Virus record (IMG/VR): IMGVR_UViG_3300042542_002870
Span: 1-24,999 of that record
Length of the DNA stretch: 24,999 nucleotides
Strand: one strand, 5' to 3'
Origin: a virus
Part shown: positions 13,469 to 22,393 of the stretch, piece after piece
How the letters are laid out: each line of letters opens with the position of its first letter
Numbering within the stretch: the stretch's first letter is position 1
Notes under the pieces: generated by a model
What the model saw: only the letters and a program-made list of their open reading frames with translations
Told to the model about the DNA's origin: nothing
Databases searched by the model: none
Position numbers and translations under genes: made by a program

Positions 13469-14908
13469 GTGCCAAACCTAAAAACGCCCATCTTGGGCAG
13501 CGCGTATGTCGCTCGGTCAGTTAACGCCGCCGACAATCAGTGCATTAACTTGTTCCCCGAGATTGTACCTGAGGGTGGCAAAGAGCCCGCTTTTCTTCAG
13601 CGCGCGCCAGGGCTTGTCCGTCTCGCGACGTTGGGTGCCGGGCCTATACGCGGCCTGTGGCAGTTTGGCAGCTATGGATACGCGGTTTCGGGGAATACGC
13701 TCTACCGTATCGACAGCAATTGGTCCGCCACCGCTAAGGGAACCGTCGCCGGTACGGGGCCTGTCAGCATGTCGGATAACGGTACTCAGCTATTCGTGGC
13801 GGCTAACCCTAACGGGTATATCTATAACGTCGATACGGACGTATTCGCGCAAATCACTGACGTAGACTTTCCGGGTGCTGTGACTGTTGGGTTCATAGAC
13901 GGGTATTTCGTGTTTAATGAGCCAAACAGCCAACGTATCTGGGTTACTCAGCTTCTTGATGGAACCAGCATAGATCCGCTAGATTTCGCCAGCGCCGAAG
14001 GAAGCCCTGACGGCGTGGTATCGGTGTTTGTAGACCATCGCGAAGTCTGGGTGTTCGGCACAACGTCCACCGAAGTCTGGTACAACGCAGGGCTCACCGA
14101 CTTTCCTCTGACGCGCATACAAGGCGCGTTCACCGAAATTGGCTGCGCGGCTTCGTACTCCGTCGCTAAGATGAACAACCAGACGTATTGGCTTGGCCGC
14201 GACGCACGCGGGCACGGCATCGTGTACCGCGCCGAAGGCTACATCGGAAAACGCATCTCAACGCACGCGATTGAGTGGCAAATTCAACAGTATGGCGACC
14301 TATCCAGCGCCGTAGGCTACGCTTACCAGCAGGACGGGCACAGCTTCTATGTGCTGAATTTTCCGTCAGCTAACGCCACTTGGGTGTTTGACGCCGCGAC
14401 CGACGCATGGCACGAGCGCGCGGGGCTTAACGACGGCGCTTTTGTCCGGCATAGAGCAAACTCCCAGATGTTCTTTGCCGACAAGGTGGTTGTCGGAGAC
14501 TACCAAAACGGAAAAATCTACCGCTTTGACCCCGACGTATTTACGGATGACGGCCAGCCCCAAAAGTGGCTGCGGTCTTGGCGAGCGCTCCCGACCGGAG
14601 CCAACACGCTTTCGCGTACTGTCCAGCACTCCATTCAGCTTGACTGCGAAACGGGCGTCGGTCTCAACCTCGGGCAAGGCCAAGACCCGCAAGTCATGTT
14701 GCGGTGGTCGGATGACGCTGGTCATACGTGGTCTAACGAACACTGGAAATCTATGGGCCAGATCGGTCGGTATGGGAACCGCACCATTTGGCGGCGTCTT
14801 GGGACGACGCTGAAAATTCGCGACCGCGTTTACGAAGTGTCCGGCACAGATCCTGTACGGATTTACATCATGGGCGCGCAGCTTATCCTAGACGGAACTA
14901 AATCGTAA
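13469..14908 (+). CDS. Packaged DNA stabilisation protein, P22 gp10-like
   Basis: This 479-residue, beta-rich protein (P22 gp10 is 472) begins PNLKTPILGSAYVARSVNAA and continues QCINLFPEIVPEGG and FLQRAPGLVRLATLGAGPIR, a pattern typical of this family. gp10-like proteins form a ring on gp4 that closes the filled head and receives the needle and tailspikes. The repeated four-strand-like blocks (for example GLWQFGSYGYAVSGNTLYRI) suggest a beta-propeller. The start is GTG 13469 with AAGGATG 8 nt upstream; the nearby ATG 13458 is in another frame. The stop overlaps the next start (TAATG). Confidence 0.85.
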   Translation: MPNLKTPILGSAYVARSVNAADNQCINLFPEIVPEGGKEPAFLQRAPGLVRLATLGAGPIRGLWQFGSYGYAVSGNTLYRIDSNWSATAKGTVAGTGPVSMSDNGTQLFVAANPNGYIYNVDTDVFAQITDVDFPGAVTVGFIDGYFVFNEPNSQRIWVTQLLDGTSIDPLDFASAEGSPDGVVSVFVDHREVWVFGTTSTEVWYNAGLTDFPLTRIQGAFTEIGCAASYSVAKMNNQTYWLGRDARGHGIVYRAEGYIGKRISTHAIEWQIQQYGDLSSAVGYAYQQDGHSFYVLNFPSANATWVFDAATDAWHERAGLNDGAFVRHRANSQMFFADKVVVGDYQNGKIYRFDPDVFTDDGQPQKWLRSWRALPTGANTLSRTVQHSIQLDCETGVGLNLGQGQDPQVMLRWSDDAGHTWSNEHWKSMGQIGRYGNRTIWRRLGTTLKIRDRVYEVSGTDPVRIYIMGAQLILDGTKS

Positions 14909-15750
14909 TGGTTCAGGCTGCGCTAAACCCCACCTCTTTGACGCCGCCTAGAGTGGCGTTTCTTGACCCGCAAACGGGCGCCATCAGCCGTGAGTGGTAT
15001 CGGTTCTTCTTGTCTCTGCTGACTGCCACTGAAGACAACCAAAACATTTTGGACCTGAGCGCAAACGAAACATTTTTGCTAAGTTCCTTTACCGAATCGT
15101 TTCTGAAGTTTGAGCAGGCTGCGCAATCTACGCCGCCAGACCAGACGGCGGAACTTGCGGCGCAGACCGGCCAAGTATCTTTTGCGGCTGAGACCAAACC
15201 CCCTACCCCGACGCTGAGCGACGTCGCGGAGCTGCGGCAGCAGATCCAGGCGCTTGCGCTGACGCCGCCGCCGCGCGAGTTTACTGCGCCGCGCTACGGG
15301 TCTTTTTACGATACTACCGACCAGACGGCGGCGGCAATAAACACCGCGTACGCCATGACTTTTAACTCCACGGATCTGTCTTTTGGCGTCACCGTAGGCA
15401 CGCCGACGTCGCGCATCTACGTAGACCGTACCAGCCTCTACAACATTCAGTTCTCAGCGCAGCTTATTAATGCGGCGGGCGTTGCGCACAACACCTGGAT
15501 CTGGCTGCGTAAAAACGGCACAAACTTAGCCAACACTACGACCGTCCTTCACGTCGAAGGAAACAACACCGAGGCTGTCGCCGCATGGAATTTTCTGCTA
15601 CAGATGAACGCAGGTGATTATTTTGAGCTTATGTGGGAGGTTTCTGACACCTCCCTGTCGCTCTATCATGACGTAGCCACGGCGGTGCATCCGGCCATCC
15701 CATCCGTCATCCTGACGGTTACAGACAACATAAGTCAGCGCGAGGTTTAG
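14908..15750 (+). CDS. Virion protein with coiled N-terminus and jelly-roll-like C-terminus (280 aa)
   Basis: The N-terminal signature (PRVAFLDPQTGAISREWYRF) is one I associate with phage tail or head-fibre proteins that anchor to the virion. A linker with Pro/Ala/Gln and a short helix (VAELRQQIQALAL) follows. From about residue 130, RYGSFYDTTDQTAAAINTAY, SRIYVDRTSLYNIQFSAQLI, WIWLRKNGTNLANTT and AGDYFELMWEVSDTSLSL form a C1q/TNF-like jelly-roll pattern typical of exposed trimeric appendage tips. I infer a minor fibre or head appendage; no enzyme motif is seen. It is translationally coupled to the gp10-like gene. Confidence 0.75.
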   Translation: MVQAALNPTSLTPPRVAFLDPQTGAISREWYRFFLSLLTATEDNQNILDLSANETFLLSSFTESFLKFEQAAQSTPPDQTAELAAQTGQVSFAAETKPPTPTLSDVAELRQQIQALALTPPPREFTAPRYGSFYDTTDQTAAAINTAYAMTFNSTDLSFGVTVGTPTSRIYVDRTSLYNIQFSAQLINAAGVAHNTWIWLRKNGTNLANTTTVLHVEGNNTEAVAAWNFLLQMNAGDYFELMWEVSDTSLSLYHDVATAVHPAIPSVILTVTDNISQREV

Positions 15751-15751
15751 C

Positions 15752-16087
15752 ATGGCCGTCACAGTCGGTAATATCATCCCCGGTAAGGTGATCGAAGCCA
15801 CGCAGGTTACGCAGTACACGTCTGCGGGCGTCCAGACGATCATCGACAAGTTTACGGCGACCAACTACAGCGCCGCGGCGGCGACGATCAGCGTCAACTT
15901 GGTTGCGGCGGGCGGGTCTGCTGGTAACGACAATCTGGTCGTTAAGACGAAGACGCTTCAGCCCGCTGAGACGTACACGTTCCCTGAGATCGTCGGGCAC
16001 ATTCTGCCTGTGGGCGGATTTATCTCGACGATTGCGAGCGCGGCGACGTCCATCAACATACGTGCGTCTGGCCGACTGGTGAGCTAA
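15752..16087 (+). CDS. Small beta-rich virion-associated protein, hypothetical (111 aa)
   Basis: The protein has alternating beta strands, IDKFTATNYSAAAATISVNL and PEIVGHILPVGGFISTIASA, ending TSINIRASGRLVS. I recognise the pattern as a conserved hypothetical from phage structural operons but know no function. It could be a beta-sandwich subunit of a fibre or decoration complex. One base separates it from the appendage-like gene upstream, and its stop overlaps the start of the acetyltransferase gene (TAATG). Confidence 0.7.
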   Translation: MAVTVGNIIPGKVIEATQVTQYTSAGVQTIIDKFTATNYSAAAATISVNLVAAGGSAGNDNLVVKTKTLQPAETYTFPEIVGHILPVGGFISTIASAATSINIRASGRLVS

Positions 16088-16563
16088 TGACGGACTTGTC
16101 GCGCGTTACAGTTCGCTCCGCTACGGCCGCCGACTTGCCGCAGTATCGAACCGTCGCGCGCGAGTTCGTTGCAGCGCTCCCAATCACGCCCATCGTTGGC
16201 GTTAGCGATGAAGGCATCGACAATTTCCTTGCCCGCGCCATCGACAACCCGGACGTAGGGGTGTGGTTGGCCGAACGTGACGGCGACATCATCGGTATCT
16301 GCGGGGCGTTGGTTTACCCCATATACTTCAATCCGCAGCACACTATAGCTCAAGAGCTATGGTGGTGGCTGACCCCCGCAGCGCGCGGCGGTCCAGCGGC
16401 CAAGAAGCTGCTGCGCACGATTGAGGATTGGGCGGCGGAAAAAGGCGCGTCTGCGCTGTCAATGATTGCGCTTGACAATCAGAATGGCGAGCGCGTTGGT
16501 AACTTCTATCTTCGATCCGGGTTTGCGCCCATGGAGCGCACTTACGTTAGAGAGGTGCCGTAA
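16087..16563 (+). CDS. GNAT-family N-acetyltransferase
   Basis: This 158-residue protein has a GNAT fold pattern: an N-terminal strand and helix (VTVRSATAADLPQYRTVARE), central strands (GVWLAERDGDIIGICGALVY), and motif A (ELWWWLTPAARGGPAAKKLL, residues 90-109). The motif A loop is degenerate: the usual Arg-Gly-x-Gly-x-Gly reads R100-G-G-P-A-A105. A motif B-like end (NFYLRSGFAPMERTY, 139-153) follows. Such enzymes move acetyl from acetyl-CoA to an amine; the substrate cannot be told. Phage GNATs in structural operons may modify a virion or host protein. It is coupled by TAATG overlaps on both sides. Confidence 0.85.
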   Translation: MTDLSRVTVRSATAADLPQYRTVAREFVAALPITPIVGVSDEGIDNFLARAIDNPDVGVWLAERDGDIIGICGALVYPIYFNPQHTIAQELWWWLTPAARGGPAAKKLLRTIEDWAAEKGASALSMIALDNQNGERVGNFYLRSGFAPMERTYVREVP

Positions 16564-17330
16564 TGGCTATCGGAACAGCCGCCGCAATTCTCGGCGCAGG
16601 CGCTCTTGGCGCTGCGGGCTCCGCGTTTGCCGCAAGCAAGGCGTCTAAGGCTCAGCAGCGCGCCGCTCAGCAGGGCATCGACGCGCAGCAGCGCATGTTC
16701 GACCGTCAGGTTGAGCTTCAGGAACCGTTTCGTCAAGCCGGTATCACCTCGCAAAACCAGCTCCTGACGTTGCTGGGTTTGCCTGGCGGCGCTGCTGGCT
16801 CGGCTGAGTACGGATCGCTCACACGACCCTTTGGTATGGATCAGTTTCAGGCCGACCCCGGCTACGGTTTTCGCATGTCGGAAGGCATGAAGGCGCTGGA
16901 ACGGTCCGCAGCCGCGCGTGGCGGCCTGCTGTCGGGCTCGACGCTGAAGGGCGTTAGCCGTTTCGGGCAGGACTTGGCGTCTCAGGAATACCAGAACGCG
17001 TTCAACCGCTACCAGATTGAGCGTCAGGCTCGCCTTAACCCGTTGCAGAGCCTTATGGGCGCGGGCCAGTCGTCCACCAATACACTGACTGGCGCGGCCG
17101 GGCAGCTCGGACAAGGGTTGGCGCAGGGTTACGGAAACCTCGGGCAGGCGCGCGCGTCGTCCTACGTCGGTATGGGCAACGCATTGACCGGCGCGCTGGG
17201 GCAGGGGGTTAACAGCTACATGGGTATGCAGTATCTTAACGCTATGAACCCGGCTGCGTCGGCTTCTGCGACGCCGTACGCTTACGGCGCTGGCGGCTAC
17301 ACGGGCATGGGTCCGTTTATCGGGGGGTGA
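16563..17330 (+). CDS. DNA ejection (internal virion) protein, P22 gp7-like
   Basis: This 255-residue protein opens with a hydrophobic Ala/Gly segment (ILGAGALGAAGSAFAA) followed by a helical Gln/Arg/Ala stretch. It then carries FGMDQFQADPGYGFRMSEGM and KALERSAAARGGLLSGSTLK, ending the core with FGQDLASQEYQNAFNRYQ. These are typical of phage ejection proteins like P22 gp7 that ride in the head and help form a channel through the host envelope. The C-terminal third is Gly/Ala/Asn-rich with many small-residue repeats and could insert in membranes. It is the first of three consecutive internal-protein genes. Confidence 0.8.
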   Translation: MAIGTAAAILGAGALGAAGSAFAASKASKAQQRAAQQGIDAQQRMFDRQVELQEPFRQAGITSQNQLLTLLGLPGGAAGSAEYGSLTRPFGMDQFQADPGYGFRMSEGMKALERSAAARGGLLSGSTLKGVSRFGQDLASQEYQNAFNRYQIERQARLNPLQSLMGAGQSSTNTLTGAAGQLGQGLAQGYGNLGQARASSYVGMGNALTGALGQGVNSYMGMQYLNAMNPAASASATPYAYGAGGYTGMGPFIGG

Positions 17331-17336
17331 TTTACC

Positions 17337-18830
17337 ATGGTTGATTACTCTCTCGCCGCGCAGGTTCGCCCGCCGCAGTTTGCGGACCCGATGCAGATGT
17401 TTGCGCAGATGCAGCAGTTGCAGACCAATCGGTTGGCTGCACAGCGGTTACAACAGAACATTGCGTCCGAAAACGAACTTCGCAACCTGTTTCGCGGTGG
17501 TCAGTTCAATTTAGAGTCCCCCGAGCTGGCGGCGCGTATCGGCGCGGTCGATCCCGACATGGCGTTTAAGGTGCTTCAGGCGCAGCGGCAGGCCGCACTA
17601 ACGAAGCGTCAGACAGACGTTGCAGAGCGGCAGGTCGAAGAAAGCGTTCTTCGCATCGCCAAAGCCAATTCGGAACTCATTAGCGCGCAAGGCGCTACTT
17701 TTCGTGACGCGCTTGGTCGTGTGGACCTGTTTCCCGAAGATCAGCGCGCGGGCGTCTACAAGCAGCTTCACGACAGCTTGCCTCCCAGCATCCGTCGCCT
17801 ATACCCCGCGCAGTACAGCCCCGATGTTGTGCGGCGCGGCATGATGACAACCGATCAGCTTATCGCGGGGGCTAGGGAAGCGCAGCCGAAGTATCAGGCG
17901 CTTCCGGGTGATGTTCCAGGTGAGTATGTGCCGGGGCAGGGCGTGCGCGTGCTGCCCGTGCTGCCGACGCCCAGCGGCGGTATTCCGGTCGGGCGCGGCG
18001 GGCTGCCACCTGAGCAGGCGGGCGTGCCGTCGTATCCGGTGTCGGCTGCACGGCAGGCGGCAATGGCTGCCGCTGGACAGCGGTTCGCGCCTGAACTGAT
18101 GGGTGCGGGCGCTGCATCTAGCGCACCACCCTCTAACGCTATGGCTCAGCCTGCAACCGGCTTTGATCTGGCTCAGCGGGCGCGGGATCAGGCTATTCAA
18201 CAAGAGCGCGAAAAAGAGCTTGTTCGGGCACGGGTGCGGTCAGAAGTGGCGCGCGAAGAAGGCTTGCCTAAAGCACAGTCGGGTTTTGTTGCGGCTGCTG
18301 AAGCGTTAGATACCCAGTTGCGTACAATTGATGACCTTTCATCGCGCGGTCTTGGCCTTTACACATCGACCGGCGCTATCTTTGGTCGCACGCCCAGCAT
18401 ACTGCCGGGCGACCCATTTGGAGCGGCGGGCGCGCAAGCGTTGATAAATCAACTTAAAGCTAAGTCCGGCTTGACGGCATTGACGGACCTAAAACAAGCT
18501 GGCGGAACGCTTGGGCAAGTTTCCAACGAAGAAGGCCGCCGGCTGGAAAACAGTGTCGCGGCGCTCGACCAAGCGCAAAGCACGGAAGATTTTAGAAAAC
18601 AATTACAATTGCTGCGAAACGACGTCGCTCGCGCGCGGCAGCGTTTGGGGCAGGCTTTTGAACGTGAGTATGGAATGGCTCCCCCAGAAACGGCTTCAGT
18701 TGCGTCTACTAACGTAACGCGCACAGGCCCCACAAATGTTACTGTTCGGCAAAAAGATGGCCGCCTTGTCCCCATGGTGTTTCCGACCAAAGAAGCCGCC
18801 GACGCCTTCTTGAAGAAAGCGGGTCAGTGA
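17337..18830 (+). CDS. Putative internal virion/ejection protein, Gln/Ala-rich (497 aa)
   Basis: The N-terminal 130 residues form a long helical, Gln-rich region (QMFAQMQQLQTNRLAAQRLQ, then KVLQAQRQAALTKRQTDVAE). A Pro/Gly-rich low-complexity linker (about 195-260) follows, then a second helical region. The C-terminus ends VTVRQKDGRLVPMVFPTKEA, a small closing motif I have seen in other phage internal proteins. There is no transmembrane span or enzyme motif. Its place between the gp7-like gene and the 905-residue gene matches the second ejection protein of P22-type phages, but this is context, not sequence proof. A GGGGGGTGA stretch precedes ATG 17337. Confidence 0.75.
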   Translation: MVDYSLAAQVRPPQFADPMQMFAQMQQLQTNRLAAQRLQQNIASENELRNLFRGGQFNLESPELAARIGAVDPDMAFKVLQAQRQAALTKRQTDVAERQVEESVLRIAKANSELISAQGATFRDALGRVDLFPEDQRAGVYKQLHDSLPPSIRRLYPAQYSPDVVRRGMMTTDQLIAGAREAQPKYQALPGDVPGEYVPGQGVRVLPVLPTPSGGIPVGRGGLPPEQAGVPSYPVSAARQAAMAAAGQRFAPELMGAGAASSAPPSNAMAQPATGFDLAQRARDQAIQQEREKELVRARVRSEVAREEGLPKAQSGFVAAAEALDTQLRTIDDLSSRGLGLYTSTGAIFGRTPSILPGDPFGAAGAQALINQLKAKSGLTALTDLKQAGGTLGQVSNEEGRRLENSVAALDQAQSTEDFRKQLQLLRNDVARARQRLGQAFEREYGMAPPETASVASTNVTRTGPTNVTVRQKDGRLVPMVFPTKEAADAFLKKAGQ

Positions 18831-21547
18831 TGGATTACGAAGCTCTCGCCAAACAGTTTGGTGGCGTGGTTGTTTCCGCGCCAACACAGGGCGACGTCGA
18901 TTACGCGGCGCTGGCGAAGGAGTTTGGCGGTACGGAAGACATACCGCTCTACGAAGTGCCGGGGCGGGCGCTTGCCAGCGCTCCCGCCAGTGCCGCCAAG
19001 TTTGCGGGCGACATCTACACCGCCGTCACCAGCCCCGTTCAGACCGTCACCGGTTTGGCCGATCTTGCGGCGGGTGGTCTGCGGGCGGGGGCGAAAGCCG
19101 TTCTGCCAGCGCAGGTGTTCCAGTTCATCGACCAGATCGACAACCCCGAAACGACAAAGCGCATCAGCGACGTCGCCAACGCGGTTGGCGGTCAGTTGGC
19201 GCAGGACTACGGCAGTTACGAAGGCATCAAGCGAAAAATCGCTACTGATCCAGTAGCGTTCGTTGCTGACGCCTCTACCTTGCTGACCGGCGGCGCGCTG
19301 GCGACGGCGCGCGTTGCGCCCGGCGTCTCCAACGTCTTGGCGCGCGGTGCGGCGGCGACCGACCCGTTGTTGCAGACGGCGAGGCTGGGCGTGGGCGGCG
19401 TCAACGCGCTGCGGTCGGCGGCGGCGAACGTCCCCAACCCGCGCGCGATGATTAATACCGCTTTGCGGCCGTATGTGGACCCCGACGCGGCGGCCGTCAA
19501 CCGTTTCATACAGTCGGTGGAAGACCCGGCTGCGGCGGCGGCGGGTTTGCGCGCAACGCAGAACGCCTTCGTGACGCCCGGCGCACCCAGCCTGACCGCT
19601 GCGGAGCGTCTCGTTGAGGCGGGCGTGCCCAGCCTCGGCGCGGCGTCGCTGGAGCAGGGCCTCGTGGCGTCCTCGCCGCAGGTAGCGCAGCAGATGCGCG
19701 CTCGCGAGTTGGGCCAGCAGTCGGCTATCCAGCAGCAGTTGGCGCGCGTCGAGCAGCAGATCCAGACGCAGGCGGCGTCGCTCGCCCCCGCCGATCTGTC
19801 GCAGTTGCGCACCGTGCGCGACAGCCTGCTGCGCGAGTTGGCCGATGAGCGTCTCGCGCTGGCTAACACGGCGCAGGGTGTCGCTCAGCCGCTGCCGACC
19901 GTCAGCCAGCAGCAAATGGGCGCAGCGATCCAGCAGCGCGGCGCGCAGACGGCCGAGGATTTTAAAAAAGAAGTCGTTCAGCCAGCGTTTCGCGCGGCGT
20001 TTGACGCTGACGCGCCGACACCTAGCATCGATCTGTCGCGGCCGCTGGGCAGCGCCGAGCGTCTGCTGGACGACATCGGCGCAACTATAGACCCCAGCAC
20101 CGTTTCGCCCGTAGTGCGCAACCTGCTGAGAATTGGGCCTTACGAGCCGACGCGCGGTATCGCTCCAGTCGTGTCTTTGGAAGATTTCCAATCCATCCAA
20201 TCGGCGCTTAAGGCGCAGCAGCGCGCGGCTGCGAAGGTTGATCCGCAGCGGTCTGGCGCGCTCAAGAACGTCATTGGGCAAATGAAGGAGGCCCTTAAGA
20301 CGTCCGGGGTTCCGGCCGAAGCGCGCAAGCTCTACGACAACGCCCTGCGTCTGGTTCGTGAAGAGCAGGTGCCGCGCTTCCGCACCGGCGAAACCGGGCG
20401 CATGTTGAGCACGACGCGGTTCAACATGCCGGGTACGCTGCCAAGCCGGCAGGTCGAAGCGTTCCTTAAGACCGAGGACGCTGCATCGCAGTTCGTCCGC
20501 ACGTTTGAGAGCGACCCCAAAGCCTTGCAGTCGATGCAGCAGGGCGTCCTTGATCTGTACCGCCGCAACATCGTGGACCCGACGACGCGCGCTGTCGATC
20601 CCAAAGCGGCCGCTAAGTTTGAGGCCGACTACGGTCGCCAGCTTGACACGCTGGAGGCCGCTGGCCTCAACGTGCGCGAGACTATGGGTATGGTGCAGCG
20701 CGACGCGGCTGCGGTCCAGCGCGGGCTGGAGACGCTGGCGTCCGAAGCCAAAAAGTTCCGTCGCACGCCAGACGCTGCGGCTGTCGTCGATTTGGCTCTC
20801 AAGTCCCCGATGGACATGCGCTTTGTGCGCGACCGTCTGACGCCGACCGCGAGAGAGGCGCTGTCGGGCGAACTCGTTAACCGCGCCACGACGCTGATTG
20901 AGCAGGGAGATGCCGCTGGCGCGCTGTCCTACTTGACCAAGAACGAGCGCGCGCTAAAGGTCGGGCTTGGTAAGGAAGGTGCAAAGACCTACCGTGATCT
21001 GCGCGAGCTGGCCGACCTCCAGAAACAGTTTCTGGACGTGACGGCGCGCGCGCCCAAGACCGACGCTCTTACGCCGGTCACGCTGTCCAAGCAGTTCACT
21101 CCGGCTGAGTTGACCGACCTTCAAGTCGTGGCGAAGGACATCGCGCGGACGCGCGGCGTTGAGGAGCTGGGCGCGCCGAAAGACAAGGGCGCGGGCAAGA
21201 TCGCGTCCGAGGCGGCGCTGGAGGCTGGCGCATCGCCCAGTCGTATACCGGGGCTTTTCATGCCCATCATTACCGCGAGTAAGAGCGCGCTGAAGAGCAT
21301 TCTTGACATTCAGGACCGCCGGGTGGCCGCCGCGCTGTTCGATAGAATGGTTAAAGATCCCGACTCCTTGATCCCGATCTTGGAAGAAGCCGCTCGCGTT
21401 AAGGCGGCGGCGACGCCTCGGCAGCAGCCTCGGCCGCTCACCATTCCGGGAGGCGTGGCGGGCGCGGCGCGCGCCGGAACCGTTGCGGGAGCCGCCCAGT
21501 CGAATATGATGTCTTCACAAGAAAACCGTAACGCTATGGTGCGCTAA
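18830..21547 (+). CDS. Large internal virion/ejection protein (905 aa)
   Basis: This very large helical protein starts with two copies of an 11-residue motif, DYEALAKQFGG (residues 2-12) and DYAALAKEFGG (24-34), 22 residues apart. Hydrophobic Ala/Gly-rich stretches lie at about 50-160. A strong coiled coil at about 280-330 (QQSAIQQQLARVEQQIQTQA) and many further amphipathic helices follow. I see no lytic transglycosylase or protease motif. Length and position (last structural gene before lysis) fit the largest ejection proteins, such as P22 gp16/gp20 counterparts. I use ATG 18830, overlapping the previous stop (TGATG); an in-frame GTG at 18827 would add one residue. Confidence 0.75.
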   Translation: MDYEALAKQFGGVVVSAPTQGDVDYAALAKEFGGTEDIPLYEVPGRALASAPASAAKFAGDIYTAVTSPVQTVTGLADLAAGGLRAGAKAVLPAQVFQFIDQIDNPETTKRISDVANAVGGQLAQDYGSYEGIKRKIATDPVAFVADASTLLTGGALATARVAPGVSNVLARGAAATDPLLQTARLGVGGVNALRSAAANVPNPRAMINTALRPYVDPDAAAVNRFIQSVEDPAAAAAGLRATQNAFVTPGAPSLTAAERLVEAGVPSLGAASLEQGLVASSPQVAQQMRARELGQQSAIQQQLARVEQQIQTQAASLAPADLSQLRTVRDSLLRELADERLALANTAQGVAQPLPTVSQQQMGAAIQQRGAQTAEDFKKEVVQPAFRAAFDADAPTPSIDLSRPLGSAERLLDDIGATIDPSTVSPVVRNLLRIGPYEPTRGIAPVVSLEDFQSIQSALKAQQRAAAKVDPQRSGALKNVIGQMKEALKTSGVPAEARKLYDNALRLVREEQVPRFRTGETGRMLSTTRFNMPGTLPSRQVEAFLKTEDAASQFVRTFESDPKALQSMQQGVLDLYRRNIVDPTTRAVDPKAAAKFEADYGRQLDTLEAAGLNVRETMGMVQRDAAAVQRGLETLASEAKKFRRTPDAAAVVDLALKSPMDMRFVRDRLTPTAREALSGELVNRATTLIEQGDAAGALSYLTKNERALKVGLGKEGAKTYRDLRELADLQKQFLDVTARAPKTDALTPVTLSKQFTPAELTDLQVVAKDIARTRGVEELGAPKDKGAGKIASEAALEAGASPSRIPGLFMPIITASKSALKSILDIQDRRVAAALFDRMVKDPDSLIPILEEAARVKAAATPRQQPRPLTIPGGVAGAARAGTVAGAAQSNMMSSQENRNAMVR

Positions 21548-21549
21548 TC

Positions 21550-21786
21550 ATGGATCATCAGTCGCTTATCAACATCGGTGGCGGTCTCATCCTTGCTGGT
21601 ATTGGCTGGTGGGCGCGTGTCATATGGGACTCGGTGCAGAAGCTGAAGGAAGACCTGCACGAGATTGAGGTCGATCTGCCAAAGTCGTACGTCAGCAAGA
21701 GCGATCTCGACAAGCGGATGCAGCACATCGAGGACATGTTCCAGCGGATTTACGACAAACTGGACGGCAAGGCGGACAAGTCATGA
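21550..21786 (+). CDS. Small membrane-anchored coiled-coil protein of the lysis cassette (78 aa)
   Basis: One N-terminal transmembrane helix (LINIGGGLILAGIGWWARVIW) is followed by an amphipathic, charged helix (QKLKEDLHEIEVDLPKSYVS) and another (DKRMQHIEDMFQRIYDKLDG). Similar proteins often precede endolysin genes in phages. I cannot say whether this one is holin-like, an antiholin or a structural membrane protein. The stop overlaps the amidase start (ATGA), so it is made together with the endolysin. Confidence 0.7.
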   Translation: MDHQSLINIGGGLILAGIGWWARVIWDSVQKLKEDLHEIEVDLPKSYVSKSDLDKRMQHIEDMFQRIYDKLDGKADKS

Positions 21787-22235
21787 CGGACCGCAAGTCC
21801 ACAAAGCACCTGGTGCTGCACTGCTCCGCAACACGACCGGCGATGGACGTGGGGGCGGCGGACATCCGCCGCTGGCACCAGGCGCAGGGGTGGCGGGACA
21901 TCGGATACCACTACGTCATCAGGCGTAACGGCCGGGTCGAGAAGGGCCGGTCGGAGCAGAGCGTCGGCGCGCACGTCGCTCGCTACAATTCCGCCAGCCT
22001 TGGCATCTGCCTTGTGGGCGGCGTCAAGCAGAACGACTTCACCGTGCCAGAGGACAACTTCACGCCGGAGCAGTGGGCGGCACTGCGCGAGCTGCTGGCC
22101 GTCCTCGTGCGAAAGTATCCGAGCGCCAAGGTGATAGGCCACAGAGACTTCCCCGGCATCAACAAGGCGTGCCCGTCATTTGACGCGCGCGATTGGGCGC
22201 GCAAGAATGGCTTTCCCGTAGGAGAAGTGAAATGA
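21783..22235 (+). CDS. Endolysin, N-acetylmuramoyl-L-alanine amidase (T7 lysozyme type)
   Basis: A 150-residue Amidase_2/PGRP-fold enzyme that cuts the bond between muramic acid and the peptide stem. All active-site residues of the T7 lysozyme type are visible: zinc ligands H13 (LHCSAT), H120 (IGHRDF) and C130 (KACPSFD), with Y42 (IGYHYVI) and K128 as catalytic helpers. The length equals that of T7 lysozyme to within a residue or two. There is no signal peptide, so export depends on the holin encoded next. T7 lysozyme also inhibits its RNA polymerase, but no such polymerase is seen here. ATGA overlaps occur at both ends. Confidence 0.93.
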   Translation: MTDRKSTKHLVLHCSATRPAMDVGAADIRRWHQAQGWRDIGYHYVIRRNGRVEKGRSEQSVGAHVARYNSASLGICLVGGVKQNDFTVPEDNFTPEQWAALRELLAVLVRKYPSAKVIGHRDFPGINKACPSFDARDWARKNGFPVGEVK

Positions 22236-22393
22236 CCAAAGAGCAGATCGCAGGCGTCGTTCGCGCCGTCGTTGCCGCCGTAGGCGGCTACTTCGTTGGT
22301 AAGGGCGTCATTGATGGCGAGACCGTCGCGGCTATCAGTGGCGCGCTCGCCACGCTGGCGACGGCCGCTTGGTCGGTGTGGTCCAAGAAATGA
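22232..22393 (+). CDS. Holin, Pam3-gp28-like (53 aa)
   Basis: A 53-residue protein with two hydrophobic helices (IAGVVRAVVAAVGGYFVG and TVAAISGALATLATAAWSVW) joined by a short GKGVIDGE turn and ending in two lysines. The sequence pattern matches the small holin family I recall as Pam3-gp28. Holins make lesions in the inner membrane that release the endolysin. The start is ATG 22232, overlapping the amidase stop, with AGGAGAAG a few bases upstream. The end overlaps the i-spanin start (ATGA). Confidence 0.85.
   Translation: MTKEQIAGVVRAVVAAVGGYFVGKGVIDGETVAAISGALATLATAAWSVWSKK

Noticed and set aside
18824-20281. Minus-strand open frame (485 codons) opposite the large internal protein gene
   Set aside because: It is Arg-rich and motif-free, the typical shadow of a GC-rich gene. 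No ribosome site, and it conflicts with the coupled + strand operon.
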